64,000 bases of DNA, from positions 1 to 64,000 of the forward strand of contig LATX02000207.1 in assembly GCA_001466705.2 (NCBI GenBank), in the 5' to 3' direction. Positions 11,181 to 23,074 of this stretch are shown in pieces; within the stretch, counting starts at the first letter, position 1, and every line of letters starts with the position of its first letter. The stretch comes from Moniliophthora roreri. Lineage: Eukaryota; Basidiomycota; Agaricomycetes; Agaricales; Marasmiaceae. Below the pieces are notes generated by a model, which did not search any database, was not told the origin of the DNA, and saw nothing but the letters and a program-made list of their open reading frames with translations. A program made the translations under genes and the position numbers.

Positions 11181-13095
11181 CTTGCCGGATGTGGGCCAGC
11201 GGCCAGGTTTGGTAGTACGAGTCCTTCAAGACTTGATACACACGTTCAAGTTTATGGGTAACATAATTATCTATGTAGTCGTACCGGCATAAACATCTTA
11301 TACGCCTGGAATATCACAGAAATTGCTGTTAGAGCGTTTCGTTATTAGTCTACGCAATCCGATGATTAATGGAACGAAACTCACCAACCTCGCCCGGGAG
11401 AGGAATACTCTAGTTGAGGCTGGGGCCGCAGACGATGCACCTGCAACTCAAAAGCATATGTCGTGGAACACTAATCCTAACCCAAATAGTGGATAGGAGC
11501 CTCGATGAAGCCTATGAGCGCTCGGAACGGTATCTGCTTATTATAAGGTAGCGTTCATTGTCTCCGCTACACTCCCAGCGATCGGCGGTTTCAAAGGGCC
11601 TTCAAAAGGGGCCGGGGCCATCTAACCGCCGTATTTCCTATGGAGGGTTATCTTGCTGCAATATCGAAATTGAATTAGCTCAAGAGTATCGTATACAAGT
11701 GTATTGGCGCACGTTTTCCCTCAGTATATACCCCAACCATGGCCCATTTTCAACCAGCACTCTTCATCATGAGAGCCCGAACAACTGTTTCCGATGCGAT
11801 GCCTCTGAGGGTTCGGTGCGTCGTAACGTTCACAGCCCAAGAATGTGCCAGTTCCTCAATTCTTGATTCTTGCCGGCCGGGATTTGTTATTGGGTAGCTC
11901 GTTATTGAACTTCTTTCAACTGGAATCGAAAAAAAGACGTTAGCTTCAGGATCACGCAGACGGCTGATGCAGACAGAATGAACACACCAGAGCCCGGCCT
12001 TATCCATCATACAACCCATTATGACACCAGCACGCCCATTTCGCCATTTCGCCTCGAAACCAATACCACAACAGGAGCGGATGAAGACAATGCTATCGAG
12101 CGAGAGATTGCGAGGTAGATGGCAGGATTCAGGAGGGTCTTTGAGGTAGTGGTTGGTTGTAATGGAAAACACGTCAGCAAGTCAAAAAAAGAGGCAGATG
12201 GATGTGGCCTATGAACTCACCGAACGGTGTCTGCCTCTTTCGGGATTGATTTTGTTGCTCTATACCCAGTTCACCCATTCACCCTAGTCCAACATTCAGA
12301 TTTATCGTTACGGATAGTGCTTGGGGTCATATGGTTGATGGACAGGTGAATACTCCTCATCGGGTTCAAGGGAATTGCGGTGAAGTGAGCGTGAAACATT
12401 CGAGCGGAAGATGAAATTTGAACACGCATGAGCATCCGGCAAAATGTTCATATCGTTGGCTAAGAATACCGGGCTCAGAGCATACATATGGCCCCCTTCG
12501 CCCACTGCCCAGAGAACACATCTAACAAAGATTGATTGCAAGATCCCCCTAACGGTACTAGCGCGCAAAGTTTTCCTTGTCGTTTCGATGGAATGCAGCG
12601 TATGGTGTATGAATTGGCTCATATAGTTTGCTGAAAAAATCCCTGACATTAGTCGAGACAAGCATGCATACGAGAATTTCAGGTTTCCTACCGATTTCCC
12701 GCTTCCAGACCAAATCATTTTTCCAAAATTCGAGTCTAAAGATGCAGTGGTGGTCGTAGTGTGGTGGTGATTTGTGTTCGAAGCGCGTCGAGCACCTGGG
12801 CGTGAAATGTCCCAGGCTCGCAAAATGAAAAGGGTAGACGCGCAGGCTGAGCCCCTGGGCAAGCGCTGGGCGTAACTGGGTGGGAAAGTTGTGGTCTGAT
12901 AGATGTCGATAGATGGTTTTGTTTGACTCGCTTGGCGCACGTTCAGCTTCGCTCTCATTACCGTCAGCCCCAGAAATTCCAAGTTTCTGCAAAACCACCG
13001 TAACGCCAGAAACGGACTCGTAAATTGTCATCGGTCCCTGATGGCCCACTGTGGCAAGTAACTTTAACCTGTCTGCCTATCCGTTTTCCCCACCA
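11181..13095. other. Region without an identified gene
   Basis: Open frames on the minus strand at 11,750-12,172 and 12,308-13,049 (two overlapping frames, one starting MGHQGPMTIYESVSG) are the longest, but I recognise no motif and cannot order exons. An inverted pair (AAAGAGGCAGAT ... TCTGCCTCTTT, about 12,187-12,240) could form a hairpin. The stretch ends at the 8-bp target site of the large transposon, and copy-specific sequence starts right after the duplicated block at 11,180. Confidence 0.35.
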
Positions 13096-13103
13096 ACTAG
13101 TAC
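13096..13103. repeat. Left 8-bp target-site duplication (ACTAGTAC)
   Basis: It directly precedes the left terminus and is identical to 29786-29793. Confidence 0.85.
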
Positions 13104-13256
13104 TAGTGTTGCACAGGCACAGGCCCGGCCCAAATACCGTGGCTCGGGCCCGGCTCCAGAGGGCTCAGGCCCATCCAAATTGTGAGCCGGGCCTTGGGCC
13201 GTAAAGGAGGGCTGGCTCAGGCCCGGCTCAGGCTTGGGCCACGGCTCATGAGTACC
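13104..13256. repeat. Left terminal inverted repeat and subterminal GC-rich motifs
   Basis: The terminus TAGTGTTGCAC is followed by many copies of GGCCCGGCTC or GGCTCAGGCCC-like motifs on both strands up to about 13,250. Arrays of this kind serve as transposase-binding sites in hAT elements. The stretch is much richer in G+C than its surroundings. Confidence 0.85.
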
Positions 13257-14860
13257 GCAAGTAAAATAGGTTGGATAGGTTGACTGCACATTAATACCAC
13301 CTATATCTATACCCATGAAAGACATGAGGCTCGATACGACGTCCATATTGCATCATTGAGTGCAGGTTATTTGGGTGCTAAGCATCAGCCTAGTGTACTC
13401 TGCTTGGAAGAGGTTCAAGAGAGTGAAAGATGGTGGTAGGAATAGAGGTATTATGAAGTAAAGCTCCTGGGGCCCAAAGAGACGATGGGGTCACTAAACG
13501 TAATGGTTCATCACGTCTGTGACTGGATGAACGTCCACGAACCATCACCAAACAACGTCTCAGCCGAGTCGAGCCGCTGTCTGACATCTGGGGACTGGTC
13601 AGGAGCCTTGAGCCCGAGTCCGGCGAAGGGATGGGAGAGGAAACAGGAGAGTCCAGCCAAAAAAAAACAGGGGGCTGTGATGGTCAGAGAGGAGATAGGA
13701 AACCGATTCTGGGAGAGAAAAGATGCAGTTGTGAGCAGTCATTTTGGGATCGATGACGCATCCCCGAGTCCATTTGGAGTCCGTTCGCATCACCACATTG
13801 TCAAAGTACTTGGTGGCGACACCAGCATGAGCACGGGAGGCTCAAAAATATAAGAATAAATTATTTTTGAATTATCTGAGAATGTAGAGTAGCACAGTCC
13901 CGTGCAAAGACAAGCGGAAGCGAAAAAGAAAAAGAGGGAGAGAAAATTCAAGTCACTGATGTGCCATGCAGTAACAATGAAAGGCATCGTGTGTCCCCGA
14001 GAACTAAGGTCTACTCGGCCTGAACTCAAGACTCACCTGCTTTTACTGGAATGCAAAAATTGAGGGTCAAGAAAGGTTTGCAAGGGGATTGGGGACATTC
14101 TCGAGCTGAGATGGTAGTGAGAGAAGAAGAACGAACACACCTTGAACATGAGATTTACTGCAGGCCCGTATACCTTGTACATACAGGAACAGGCATATGG
14201 GAAATGAGCCGCGAGCTGTGGAACATGAGGCAAATGGCTGCTTGCATGTTCTCGTCACTTGTTGTGCTGCCGTATTATATCTCATCGTCTTTTGGTGTGT
14301 ATCTCATCGTCTATTTCTTATCGGGGTCGTCTATTGACCACTTCTGCCCAGCAAAAAAAAAGCATGAAGTTCTTCCAGCCCAGGAAAAAGATGGCCCTGA
14401 GTAGGGGCCTCTGTATTGTTTTCCGGCTCATTCCGTCCTCTTTCCCTCACGTTCTCTTCCTCCACCCTCAACCAATGTTGGCTTTGCAGCATCAGCTTCT
14501 CAATGCAACCAACACATGTCATCACCAGCGCTCTATGGTAGGAATCCATTTATTCAATGGATCTGTACATTGACATGTTCCCCAATGCCTCTTTCCACAG
14601 ATAGAACTCATTCCAGAGCATTCCAAAGTGGCTAAATCAGCATCATGTTCTCAACCAAAGGTCTCAATGGATGAATCTAGAGCATGCCACATGTATTGAT
14701 AGGAGAATCGGTGTTGCTGAGGTGTCAAATCATGTGTGACTCCTGGTGAGTCCTCCTTTCTTTTCCTTCTCCTAAATTTGCTCATTCAGGTCATACAGGC
14801 TCAGAGGCCCTGATATAAAGACCACATAGTAGTACCAATCCCGACAGTGCAACATATCTC
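13257..14860. other. Left internal region of the large element, no gene recognised
   Basis: Several short open frames exist on both strands (for example 13,485-13,853 plus), but none shows a transposase motif or a credible splice pattern. The last 100 bp include AGGCCCTGATATAAAGACC, a possible TATA-type promoter for the recombinase gene starting at 14,861. Confidence 0.4.
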
Positions 14861-16690
14861 ATGCCTCCTATGACCTACGACTCATCTACCAGCCTTATTC
14901 TCAACCGGTTCAAAGGCCTTCGGGATGCACTCACAGAGTGTGAGCACCGCGCTCATGCAAGTGCCCTTGTCAAGAAAGAACTCGAAGAACTTCACCTTGG
15001 GGAACCTATCCTTGATGACGACGACATCCTGGACCTTCTTGACGGCAATGACTCTGATACTGAATCTGTGTTCAGAGATGAGTCAGAGTCAGACGGAGAA
15101 GATGGGACTGAGGACGCCATGATGGTTGATGTGGGGCCAATCTCAAGCACCATTACAACAGTGAACAGTGTCGTTGAGGAGACAAAGACAGCCAGTCTGC
15201 CTGCAGCGTATCAGAAGACTGTCAAGGAGCTCATGCAGAACATTTCTGCTGATACTCAAAGCAGCTACAAAAGGTATGCTTTACCCTATGCTTTAGCCCA
15301 CTGCTTGTACTGATCATGTTTCTTTATCACAGCATTGTCAAGAAGGCCAAAAAATATTTTGAGGATGAAGGCCTTATACCTGCAGGCGAGGACTTTTTCT
15401 GTGAGCAGCCACGTTCTGATGCTCCAACTCTCGCTATTCTTGCGATTATGAAGATGTATGTGCTCATTCATCATACTACTACTTGAGCCTGATAACAGCC
15501 TGTAGATGTGACACAGTTAATCCTGATAGCTCCATAAAGCCTTCGCATGAGATCTGAGCTGGCTTCTCACATGCTGAGAAGGTTCAAGCAGCCTTCCGTA
15601 ACGCTTTCGAGCAGAAGGGCTTGACCGAACCTTGGCATGAGAGTGAGGTAACAGGCAAGATGTTGGGAAATTCGATGATCTCTCCAACAATATCCAAGTA
15701 TATGAAGAGCCTGAAGCAGCGGAAGGTTCAAGCTGGTGAAACACTGACAAGTTCTCGAGCTATAACTGAAGTAATGTCTATTCCTTTATGGGATTCCTCA
15801 GCCTAACTTATTCGATCAGGAGGATATTTTCCAACTTTTCAATGTGAGTCGCAAGCCAGAGAACAAGATCAAGTCTGCCACCTGTATTCCCTGGGATCGC
15901 TCCCAACCTCGACCACTTGGTGGACGTTTATGCCGTCTGCTTCTATTCATATACACCATTTCATTCCTATGTCTGTTGCGTATTGATGAAGCCCTCCGCT
16001 AGGTCCGTCTGCTGTAGTTCCACCTTTTTCTAAGTTTCCCGTCTACCGAATACGAGTTGCGACTCCCTTTTCGTAAAACTCATCAATACGGTGGTACATC
16101 TTTGCTCCTACTGTAGATTGTTGGCTTATCATTCTGCTGCAGATATCAAACCATTTTATCTTCATGAATTCCCAGATCACCTCAAACACCTATGTCCAAT
16201 TGCCACATATTTTGAGTGGATCTCCGAGGGTCTATAGAGTCTACCAAAGCACACAGCATTACAGTTAGTCTTACTGTAACAAAGACCGGATGAGAACGTG
16301 GCCATGGTCAGTATATTCAACTCTTTATTTATGCTTTTGCCAGCTTACTTTAATACTCAGACCTCGCAGACTTTCCTTGCCCACTTCCGCAACAACATTG
16401 AAGAGATCGGTCTGGATTCAACTGCGTATGGTGGTCATTCCTTCCACCGTGGAGGCTGCCAATGGTTGTCAGTAGAGTGGCAATGGCCACTCCGCAAGAT
16501 CTGCGAATGGGGAGCAACCTCGGTTCTTAACTACTTGAACTGATAACAGTTCATAGATTACTCTTGGAACGACAACCCTATGTTTCCATGGAAGAACTTT
16601 TTCCTCATGGATGAGCAAGTGACTATTGCGTGTGGTGCATGTGGTCGCAGTTGCTTGTGCTATGGCTCAGCGACTGTCAGTGCTAATATA
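14861..16690 (+). pseudogene. Crypton-like fungal tyrosine recombinase, decayed
   Basis: Exon 1 (14861-15271) encodes an acidic N-terminus ending in TQSSYKR. After a 60-nt intron comes KKYFEDEGLIPAGEDFF, and a third exon then meets an in-frame stop. Further pieces keep the family order: WHESEVTGKMLGNS and KQRKVQAGETLTSSRAIT (about 15,630-15,770), YTISFLCLLRIDEALR (about 15,950-16,000, holding the box I arginine), ELRLPFRKTHQYGG (about 16,050), then YGGHSFHRGGCQWLSVEWQW and PLRKICEWG (about 16,425-16,515), and a cysteine-rich end CGACGRSCLC. Several stops and shifts separate them. The box II motif expected as H-x-x-R reads H-S-F-H, so a catalytic arginine is lost. The family is recalled from many Agaricomycete genomes; the enzyme would cut and rejoin DNA. 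Confidence 0.75.
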
Positions 16691-17359
16691 ATTCCTACTG
16701 TTAATATAGTTTAGACTTGATATACCATACTCTGTTCATTAATAGAACAGCGTTGTTCTCTGGCATACACCTTGATCAAATCACATGACTGCTACAACAG
16801 AAAATCTCGACTCTTTTTACTGTTGACCGAGCACTCTTCATCTAACAGATCTGTCTTCTCTTAGCTGAGACCCAGATTCAATCCCTGGATCTAAGGCCAT
16901 TTATCAGCAAGTCAGAAGGGTTGTCAGTCTGTAGGATCAGTCTCCAGCCTGCTATGTCGTATCACACAAGACTCGACACATCAGATTCACGTCCGTCAGT
17001 AATATCAGTGCTAGGAGATGCCTTCAAGCAGGTGGAATGCATGCTAGTAGGGTCACTCATGAAGCAGAAATCTTTAGTGTTAGAGCATGGTCTTTTGGTG
17101 AGTTTGTATCTTTTCATATATGAGTTCCTTTGACTGAATATCTACTCCAGACCTCAAAGCCATCAACATAAGATCTATAGCCTGCCTACTGTTGTACTAA
17201 ATGACTCTGCATTTAAATCCATTGGTTGCTTAAGCCCTGTCCTCTGAATTACTGTCAACCCAGTTTTCATTTATCGGAATGCATGATTCACACAACTAAC
17301 CTGTAATGAAACAGGAGATCCAAACTGCAACATCCTGAATTGTTACCTCTACCTCTATC
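16691..17359. other. Gap between the recombinase and nuclease pseudogenes
   Basis: AT-rich, many stops in all frames, no recognisable motif. It presumably contained the 3' flank of the recombinase gene and the promoter of the nuclease gene. Confidence 0.4.
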
Positions 17360-17655
17360 ATGGGCATTACTGGACTTTGGAATGTAAGGTTGCATAAATT
17401 TTGTTGCTTGATCCCTAGCTCACACTATGACAGCATTTCAACAAAGCTAGCCTAGCCAAGTATCAGTCGTTAGAGGAGTTTGCATTAGAACAAGGGTTTC
17501 CCCGACACTCTGGAAATGATATTTGTACTCTGCGAATAGGTGTTGACTCTGGGTGCGTCCAAGAGGCACAGTGCAATTGAATGTATAGCTTATTTTGGCA
17601 CACAGCAATATTTTCTCGACATTTGCTGCAAGTAGTACTCCATTCGGTCACTTTC

Positions 17656-18040
17656 TGTTACAAACACGGATCTTTTTCTTTTCTCTGCATACTATCATGG
17701 GACTGCGCCCCTCTTGTACCACCACATGACTATGCCTTCTTCTTTCTTCTGCCTTCATAACTCCGATAAATGACTCTGATGTAACCTTACTAATCGTTCT
17801 ATACCCTTCTACAACGTTCTAGTATTTACAAACGAGTACATACATTGTACGTATTTAAGACTGCAGAACTGGGTCAGAGCTCTCCAGCTTGACCTGGTTA
17901 ATCATACCTTGTGCTTGCAAAGAACGATTGGAACTCAGAACCTCAGAATCCTCTGAGCGAACTCGAACTTGTACCTTGAGACTCTTCATCGCCGTTAGGA
18001 GTTGTTGAGTTGTTGACGTTGCTGCACAAGTGATGTAACA
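17656..18040 (+). repeat. 5' LTR
   Basis: 385 bp, TG...CA ends. It contains a TATTTAAG box at 17852-17859 and the predicted start of transcription near 17885. It is colinear with the 3' LTR without gaps. Confidence 0.95.
17852..17895 (+). promoter_or_regulatory. LTR promoter and predicted transcript start
   Basis: TATTTAAG at 17852 lies about 33 bp upstream of CAGCTTGACCT (17885-17895). That 11-mer is the exact complement of the primer site at 18043-18053. In the Tf1 mode of priming, the first 11 nt of the RNA pair with the primer site, which would place the transcript start at 17885, at the usual distance from a TATA box. Confidence 0.7.
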
Positions 18041-18042
18041 TA

Positions 18043-18053
18043 AGGTCAAGCTG
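18043..18053 (+). other. Primer-binding site for self-priming
   Basis: AGGTCAAGCTG begins two bases after the 5' LTR and is perfectly complementary to 17885-17895 inside the LTR. This is the arrangement known for Tf1-like elements, which prime from their own RNA end instead of a tRNA. Confidence 0.8.
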
Positions 18054-18305
18054 TCCGACAGCCGACCCATCGAGGTTTAGGCACCACTCACCACGACACC
18101 TCCAAAGTCGCCACTGACTGTGGAGCAAGAAGAACAGATCGATAAAGACATCTCCCTGACAGAATGGCTAGCGAAACTAGAGATCGGAATCCTGGGGAAC
18201 CCCGCATTGACTTTGCGTACAATTATAACCCGCCAACACTGGCAGAGCGCTCTCCGACACGCATCGACCAACTCATCATTCTTCAGCGCTTACGAAGAAG
18301 AAACG

Positions 18306-19490
18306 ATGTCCAAAGGTGGCAGCTCAACCCCAAAGCCCAAGCCGAGGGAGGACCGAACACAGACCCAGATGATGATTGAGATCTCAACTGCAGTCCTGGA
18401 GGAAATGGAGAAGAAGAAGAACAAGAGATCAAAGGTAGCGACGCCTGACCCCTTCAAAGGAGATAGAAAGGATACCAAGAGATTCCTAATGGAGACCGAG
18501 ATCTACCTCTGCATGCACCCCACTGAATACGACAATGACGAGAAGAAATGCCTATTCTTGCTATCCTACCTGCGAGGAAAGAATACGGAATCATGGAAGA
18601 ACGGACAAAGCAGGAAGATTTTTGAACCTAAGAGTGGCGAAACAGCCCTGACGTTCCAGGTGCTCAAAGATGAGTTCAAAAAGCACTACCTACCAGCCGA
18701 TATACAGGCTGAAGCACAGATCAGGATCGAAGAAGCAAAAATGACAGATCAGGCCGACAATTATGTGAATGACTTTCGAGTCATGGCCGATGAATCAGGA
18801 TACGATGATCAGGCGCTCATACACATCTTCCGAAAAGGACTACCCAACTCCTTATCAGCAAAGATCTTGAATCAACCGCAGGGTCGCCCTACGGATCTCG
18901 AAGGATGGTACGAAGCAGTGATCCGGTATGATGAACAGTACAAGTATTATGAAGCCGTCCAAAAACTGAAACGATTCCGCATTGTTGACAACAAAAAGAA
19001 GAAGGATGGTACGAAGCAGTGATCCGGTACGATGAACAGTACAAGTATTATGAAGCCGTCCAAAAACTGAAACGATTCCGCATTGTTGACAACAAAAAGA
19101 AGAAGGATGGTACGAAGCAGTGATCCGGTACGATGAACAGTACAAGTATTATGAAGCCGTCCAAAAACTGAAACGATTCCGCATTGTTGACAACAAAAAG
19201 AAGAAGGATGGTACGAAGCAGTGATCCGGTACGATGAACAGTACAAGTATTATGAAGCCGTCCAAAAACCGAAATGATTCCACATTGTTGACGACAAAAA
19301 GAAGGTTTCAATCAACCGCATGGCGAATCAATTAAGCAAAGAGGAACGAAAGAAGTACATGGCTGATGGACGATGCTTCAGATGCGCTAAACAAGGACAC
19401 ATGTCTCGGGATTGCCCGATGAAGCAAGGAGGAGAAGCCAAGGAAGAAAAGAAGAAGCTGAGCGCCCGAGAAGCCTACATGAAAATTTGA
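18306..19490 (+). pseudogene. gag: Retrotransposon gag, interrupted
   Basis: ATG 18306 (MSKGGSSTPKPKPRED) opens a capsid-type frame with PFKGDRKDTKRFL, LSYLRGKNTESWKN and FRKGLPNSLSAKIL, as in Ty3/gypsy Gag; upstream codons in the same frame back to about 18,120 may be untranslated. A 101-bp segment is repeated four times (18901-19301), which brings TGA into frame at 19020. The three extra copies add 303 bp, so the original frame returns, but a second TGA (CGA in copy 1) sits at 19275. The zinc knuckle CFRCAKQGHMSRDC follows in the same frame and the frame closes at 19488-19490. The coat protein of this copy would be truncated without its RNA-binding knuckle. Confidence 0.85.
18901..19301 (+). 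repeat. 101-bp tandem repeat inside gag, four copies
   Basis: Copies start at 18901, 19002, 19103 and 19204; the last is 98 bp and the most diverged. The second and third are practically identical, so the expansion is recent. The unit codes for the EGWYEAVIRYDEQYKYYEAV stretch of Gag in copy 1. Confidence 0.95.
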
Positions 19491-22400
19491 GCCATCATAT
19501 GGGAACAAGAAGCAGAGAAGCAAACAGAAATATTGGACATTATGGAAGCAGAGGGTTTTTGAAGTGGCGGAAGAGGCCGACGCTCTCCCCGCCACCCCCA
19601 ATATCTATTTCGAACATTGTACTAGCTAAGCAATCACGAAATTCTATGCATATTCTCTTGGTTTACAACAACAAAATAGGAAAAGTCGGAACAAACGCGC
19701 TCCTGGACTCTGGAGCAGGAGGGCTCTTCATGAGCCCTGAAAAGGCATCGAAACTGGGCCTAGAACGAACAAAACTACCCCACCGAATCAAAGTTTTCAA
19801 TGTGGACGGAACTGCCAATAAAACGGCATGGATCACACAATCAGTTACGGCAACATACAACATCGGAACAAAGCGCCTGACGGACACCTTCCTGATCTCG
19901 GGACTAGGGACGGAAGAAGTCATCTTAGGACTACCATGGTTACGGAAATATAACCCTGATGTGGATTGGGTTACGGGACGAACCATATTCCCAAGCAAAC
20001 GGTACATCAAAATCCCACGCGTAGCCGGAATATTGGACTTTGAAGCACCAGAGGAGCTTATCCACAGAATTGATATCAGAGCTAAGCTATCAACCTCTCA
20101 GCGATTAGAACACAACGCTGATGCAACTCATTCGACGGCTGATGCAGTGATACCAGACTACTTGTCGGAATACCAAGGGCAGTTTGAAGACAAAGAGGCA
20201 GAACGTTTCCCGATATCACGATCTTACGACCACGCCATTGAATTGAAACCGGAATTTACTCCACGAGACTGCAAAATCTATTCCCTTACGGCATTGGAAC
20301 AAAAGGAACTGGACAACTTCCTTACAGAGAATTTACGGAAAGGATACATCCGAAAATCCAAATCTCCGATGGCCTCCCCGTTCTTCTTTGTAGGCAAAAA
20401 GGAGAAAGGGAAGTTGCGACCGACCCAAGACTACCGGAGATTGAATCACAGAACTATCAAGAATGCGTATCCTTTACCCCTCGTCTCCGATCTCATTGAC
20501 AAACTCAAGGACACTACAATCTTCTCGAAATTAGATCTTCGAAACGGTTACAACAATGTCAGGATAAAGGATGGTGACCAATGGAAAGTGGCCTTCAAAA
20601 CTAATAGGGGACTTTTCAAACCTACCGTCATGTTTTTTGGACTAATGAACAGTCCCGCCACTTTCCAGGCTTTCATGGATGATGTGCTACAAGATTTCAT
20701 GGCAGAAGGATGGTGTCTGGTATACATGGACGACATCCTTATTTATTCCGAAAGCGAGGAACAACATCGCGAGCGTACAATACGGCTGCTACAACGACTG
20801 AGAGAACAAGATCTATACCTGAAGCCCCACAAATGCAAGTTTGACGTGCGGGAAATCGACTTCTTGGGACTCGTCATCCGACCAGGACAAATCTCAATGG
20901 ACCCCACGAAACTGTCAGGGATTAGCGAATGGCTGGCACCGAAGACAGTGACGGGAGTGCGGAGCTTCACAGGATTTATGAACTTCTATCGGAAGTTCAT
21001 TGGTAATTATTCAGCAATCGCGAAACCGCTCTATGATCTGACAAAAAAGGGGGTACCGTTCATTTGGACCGATGACTGCGAAATGGCCTTCAACACACTG
21101 AAGCGACGTTTCCAACAAGAGCCGGTATTACGGTTACCAAACCCAGAGCTGCCATTTATTATTGAGACGGATGCATCAAAATGGGCATCGGGAGGAGTAC
21201 TTCGGCAGCAAGGACCGGACGGAGAACTGCATCCTTGCGGATATATCTCACATGCGTTTGACACGGCGGAACGAAACTACGAGATCTATGATCGAGAGCT
21301 CTTCACGATCGTCCGGGCTCTGGAGACGTGGAGACATTATCTGATGGAGGGGCCTCACCCGGTGACTGTCCTATGTGATCATAAGAACTTAACTTATTTC
21401 CGAACAGCACAGAAGTTGAATCAGCGACAAGCTCGGTGGAGCCTCATCTTGTCAATGTTCGACCTACGGCTGGTACACGTACCGGGACGCGAGATGATAC
21501 AGTCCGATGCGCTCTCACGACGGGATGACCATGTACAGGGGACCGATAACGATAACGAGGACGTCGTCCTTTTGCCAGCCCGCTTATTTATCAACGTGGT
21601 CGATCTAGACCTCCAAGCTAAGTTGAAAGATCGCTTAGGAACTGATGACTTTCACAAAATGACACTAGAAGCGCTCACAACAAGTGGACTCTCACCGATC
21701 AAGTCGGCATTGTCTGATTGGGAGATCAACGACAGTCTGATACGGTACAAAGGGTGGATCTACGTTCCGGATGATGTAGTATTGTGACGGGAAATCACGA
21801 AGACAATCCACGAGGGGCAACCATTCGGACATCCGGGACAGTTTGGGACGGTGGACCTCGTGCAGAGAGACTATTGGTGGCCGGGGATGGCAAAGTTCAT
21901 TGGGAGTTTCGTCGATGGATGCGCAGTTTGTCAACAGATGAAGATCAACACCCATCCAACAAAAGTAGGGATACAACCCATTGCAGGGACTCCCAACGCT
22001 ATGCCCTTCCAAATTATCACAATGGACCTCGTTACCGACCTACCGGAATCACACGGGTTCGATACCATAATGGTCGTGGTAGACCATTCATCCTCAAAGG
22101 GGGTAATTTTCATTCCATGCACCAAAACACTGGACGCCCCCCAAGCAGCGGAACTCCTTTTACGAAACGTGTACAAACGATATGGACTACTGGACAAGAT
22201 TATCTCCGATCAAGACCCCAGATTCGCGGCAGCAGTGTTTCAAGAGACAATGAGACTTTTAGGAGTCAAACACGCGATGAGTACCGCCTATCATCCACAG
22301 AGTGATGGAGAAACTGAAAGAGTTAACCAGGAAATGGAGATATACCTGAGAATGTTCTGCTCAAAAGAACAGACCGAATGGAGTTCCTATCTGCACATGG

Positions 22401-23053
22401 CAGAATTCGCCCACAACAACAGGACCCATTCTGTAACCAGGAATTCCCCATTTTACATGATCATAGGATACAACCCGAGGCTGTTACCCACGGCATTCAA
22501 GAAAACCTCCGTCCCGTCAGTGGAAGAAAGGCTGCACAAATTACGGAAATTACGAGGAGACGTGTCAGGAATGATGGAGATAGCACGAAGGAAGATGATC
22601 GAAAGGGCAACCAAAGGAACAGACAGGTTTACAGAAGGACAGAAGGTTTGGCTAGAAGGAAAGAACCTCGACTTCGGATACCCGAGTAAGAAACTCTCGC
22701 CCAAACGAGAAGGACCCTTTGTTATCGACAAAGTCATGGGACCCGTGACGTACAGGCTTAAGCTCCCACACCAGTGGAAGATTCACCCTGTTTTCCACGC
22801 CGGACTACTAAGGCCGTACAAAGAGACCGAGGCCCACGGAAAGAACTTCCTAGAACCACCTCCAGACATAGTAGAAGGTCACGAGGAATTTGAAATAGAA
22901 GCGATCATTGGTCACAAACTGCTGCGGAAACCTAGATGGTTCCTCGTGTCCTGGAAGGGGTTCGATTCTTCACACAATGAATGGAAGACTAAAGCGGAAT
23001 TGGAACACGCGATGGACCTCTACCTTGACTATATAGTCAAGAACAAGCTGTAA
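19412..23053 (+). pseudogene. pol: Retrotransposon pol: protease, RT, RNase H, integrase, chromodomain
   Basis: The frame lies at -1 relative to gag and overlaps its end, so translation probably relied on -1 frameshifting. Visible in order: aspartic protease LLDSGAGGLFMSP (about 19,700), RT catalytic YMDDILIYS (about 20,725), RNase H ETDASKWASGG (about 21,160), integrase zinc-binding H-H-C-C (about 21,800-21,950; CAVCQQMK), the catalytic acids in TMDLVTDLP, ISDQDPRF and GETERVNQ, and a C-terminal chromodomain (EFEIEAIIGHKLL, RWFLVSWKGFD) at about 22,890-23,035. A single in-frame TGA at 21785-21787 cuts the protein between RNase H and integrase; the next codon starts CGG, and a CpG change of CGA is the likeliest origin. 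Otherwise the frame is open to TAA 23051-23053. Confidence 0.93.
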
Positions 23054-23074
23054 CCAAGACTCCAAATCCCCACA

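Noticed and set aside
12187..12240. Hairpin as a terminator or small RNA gene
   Set aside because: It is a single short inverted repeat without supporting context; eukaryotic genes do not need such terminators.
11750..13049. Minus-strand open frames as genes
   Set aside because: Two frames overlap each other, no motif or consistent splice sites are seen, and the composition is not clearly coding.
18901..19301. CRISPR-like array
   Set aside because: The units are contiguous without spacers, lie inside gag, and the organism is eukaryotic.
21785..21787. Programmed stop-codon readthrough in pol
   Set aside because: The stop lies between RNase H and integrase, where chromoviruses keep one polyprotein, and a CpG change of CGA explains it more simply.
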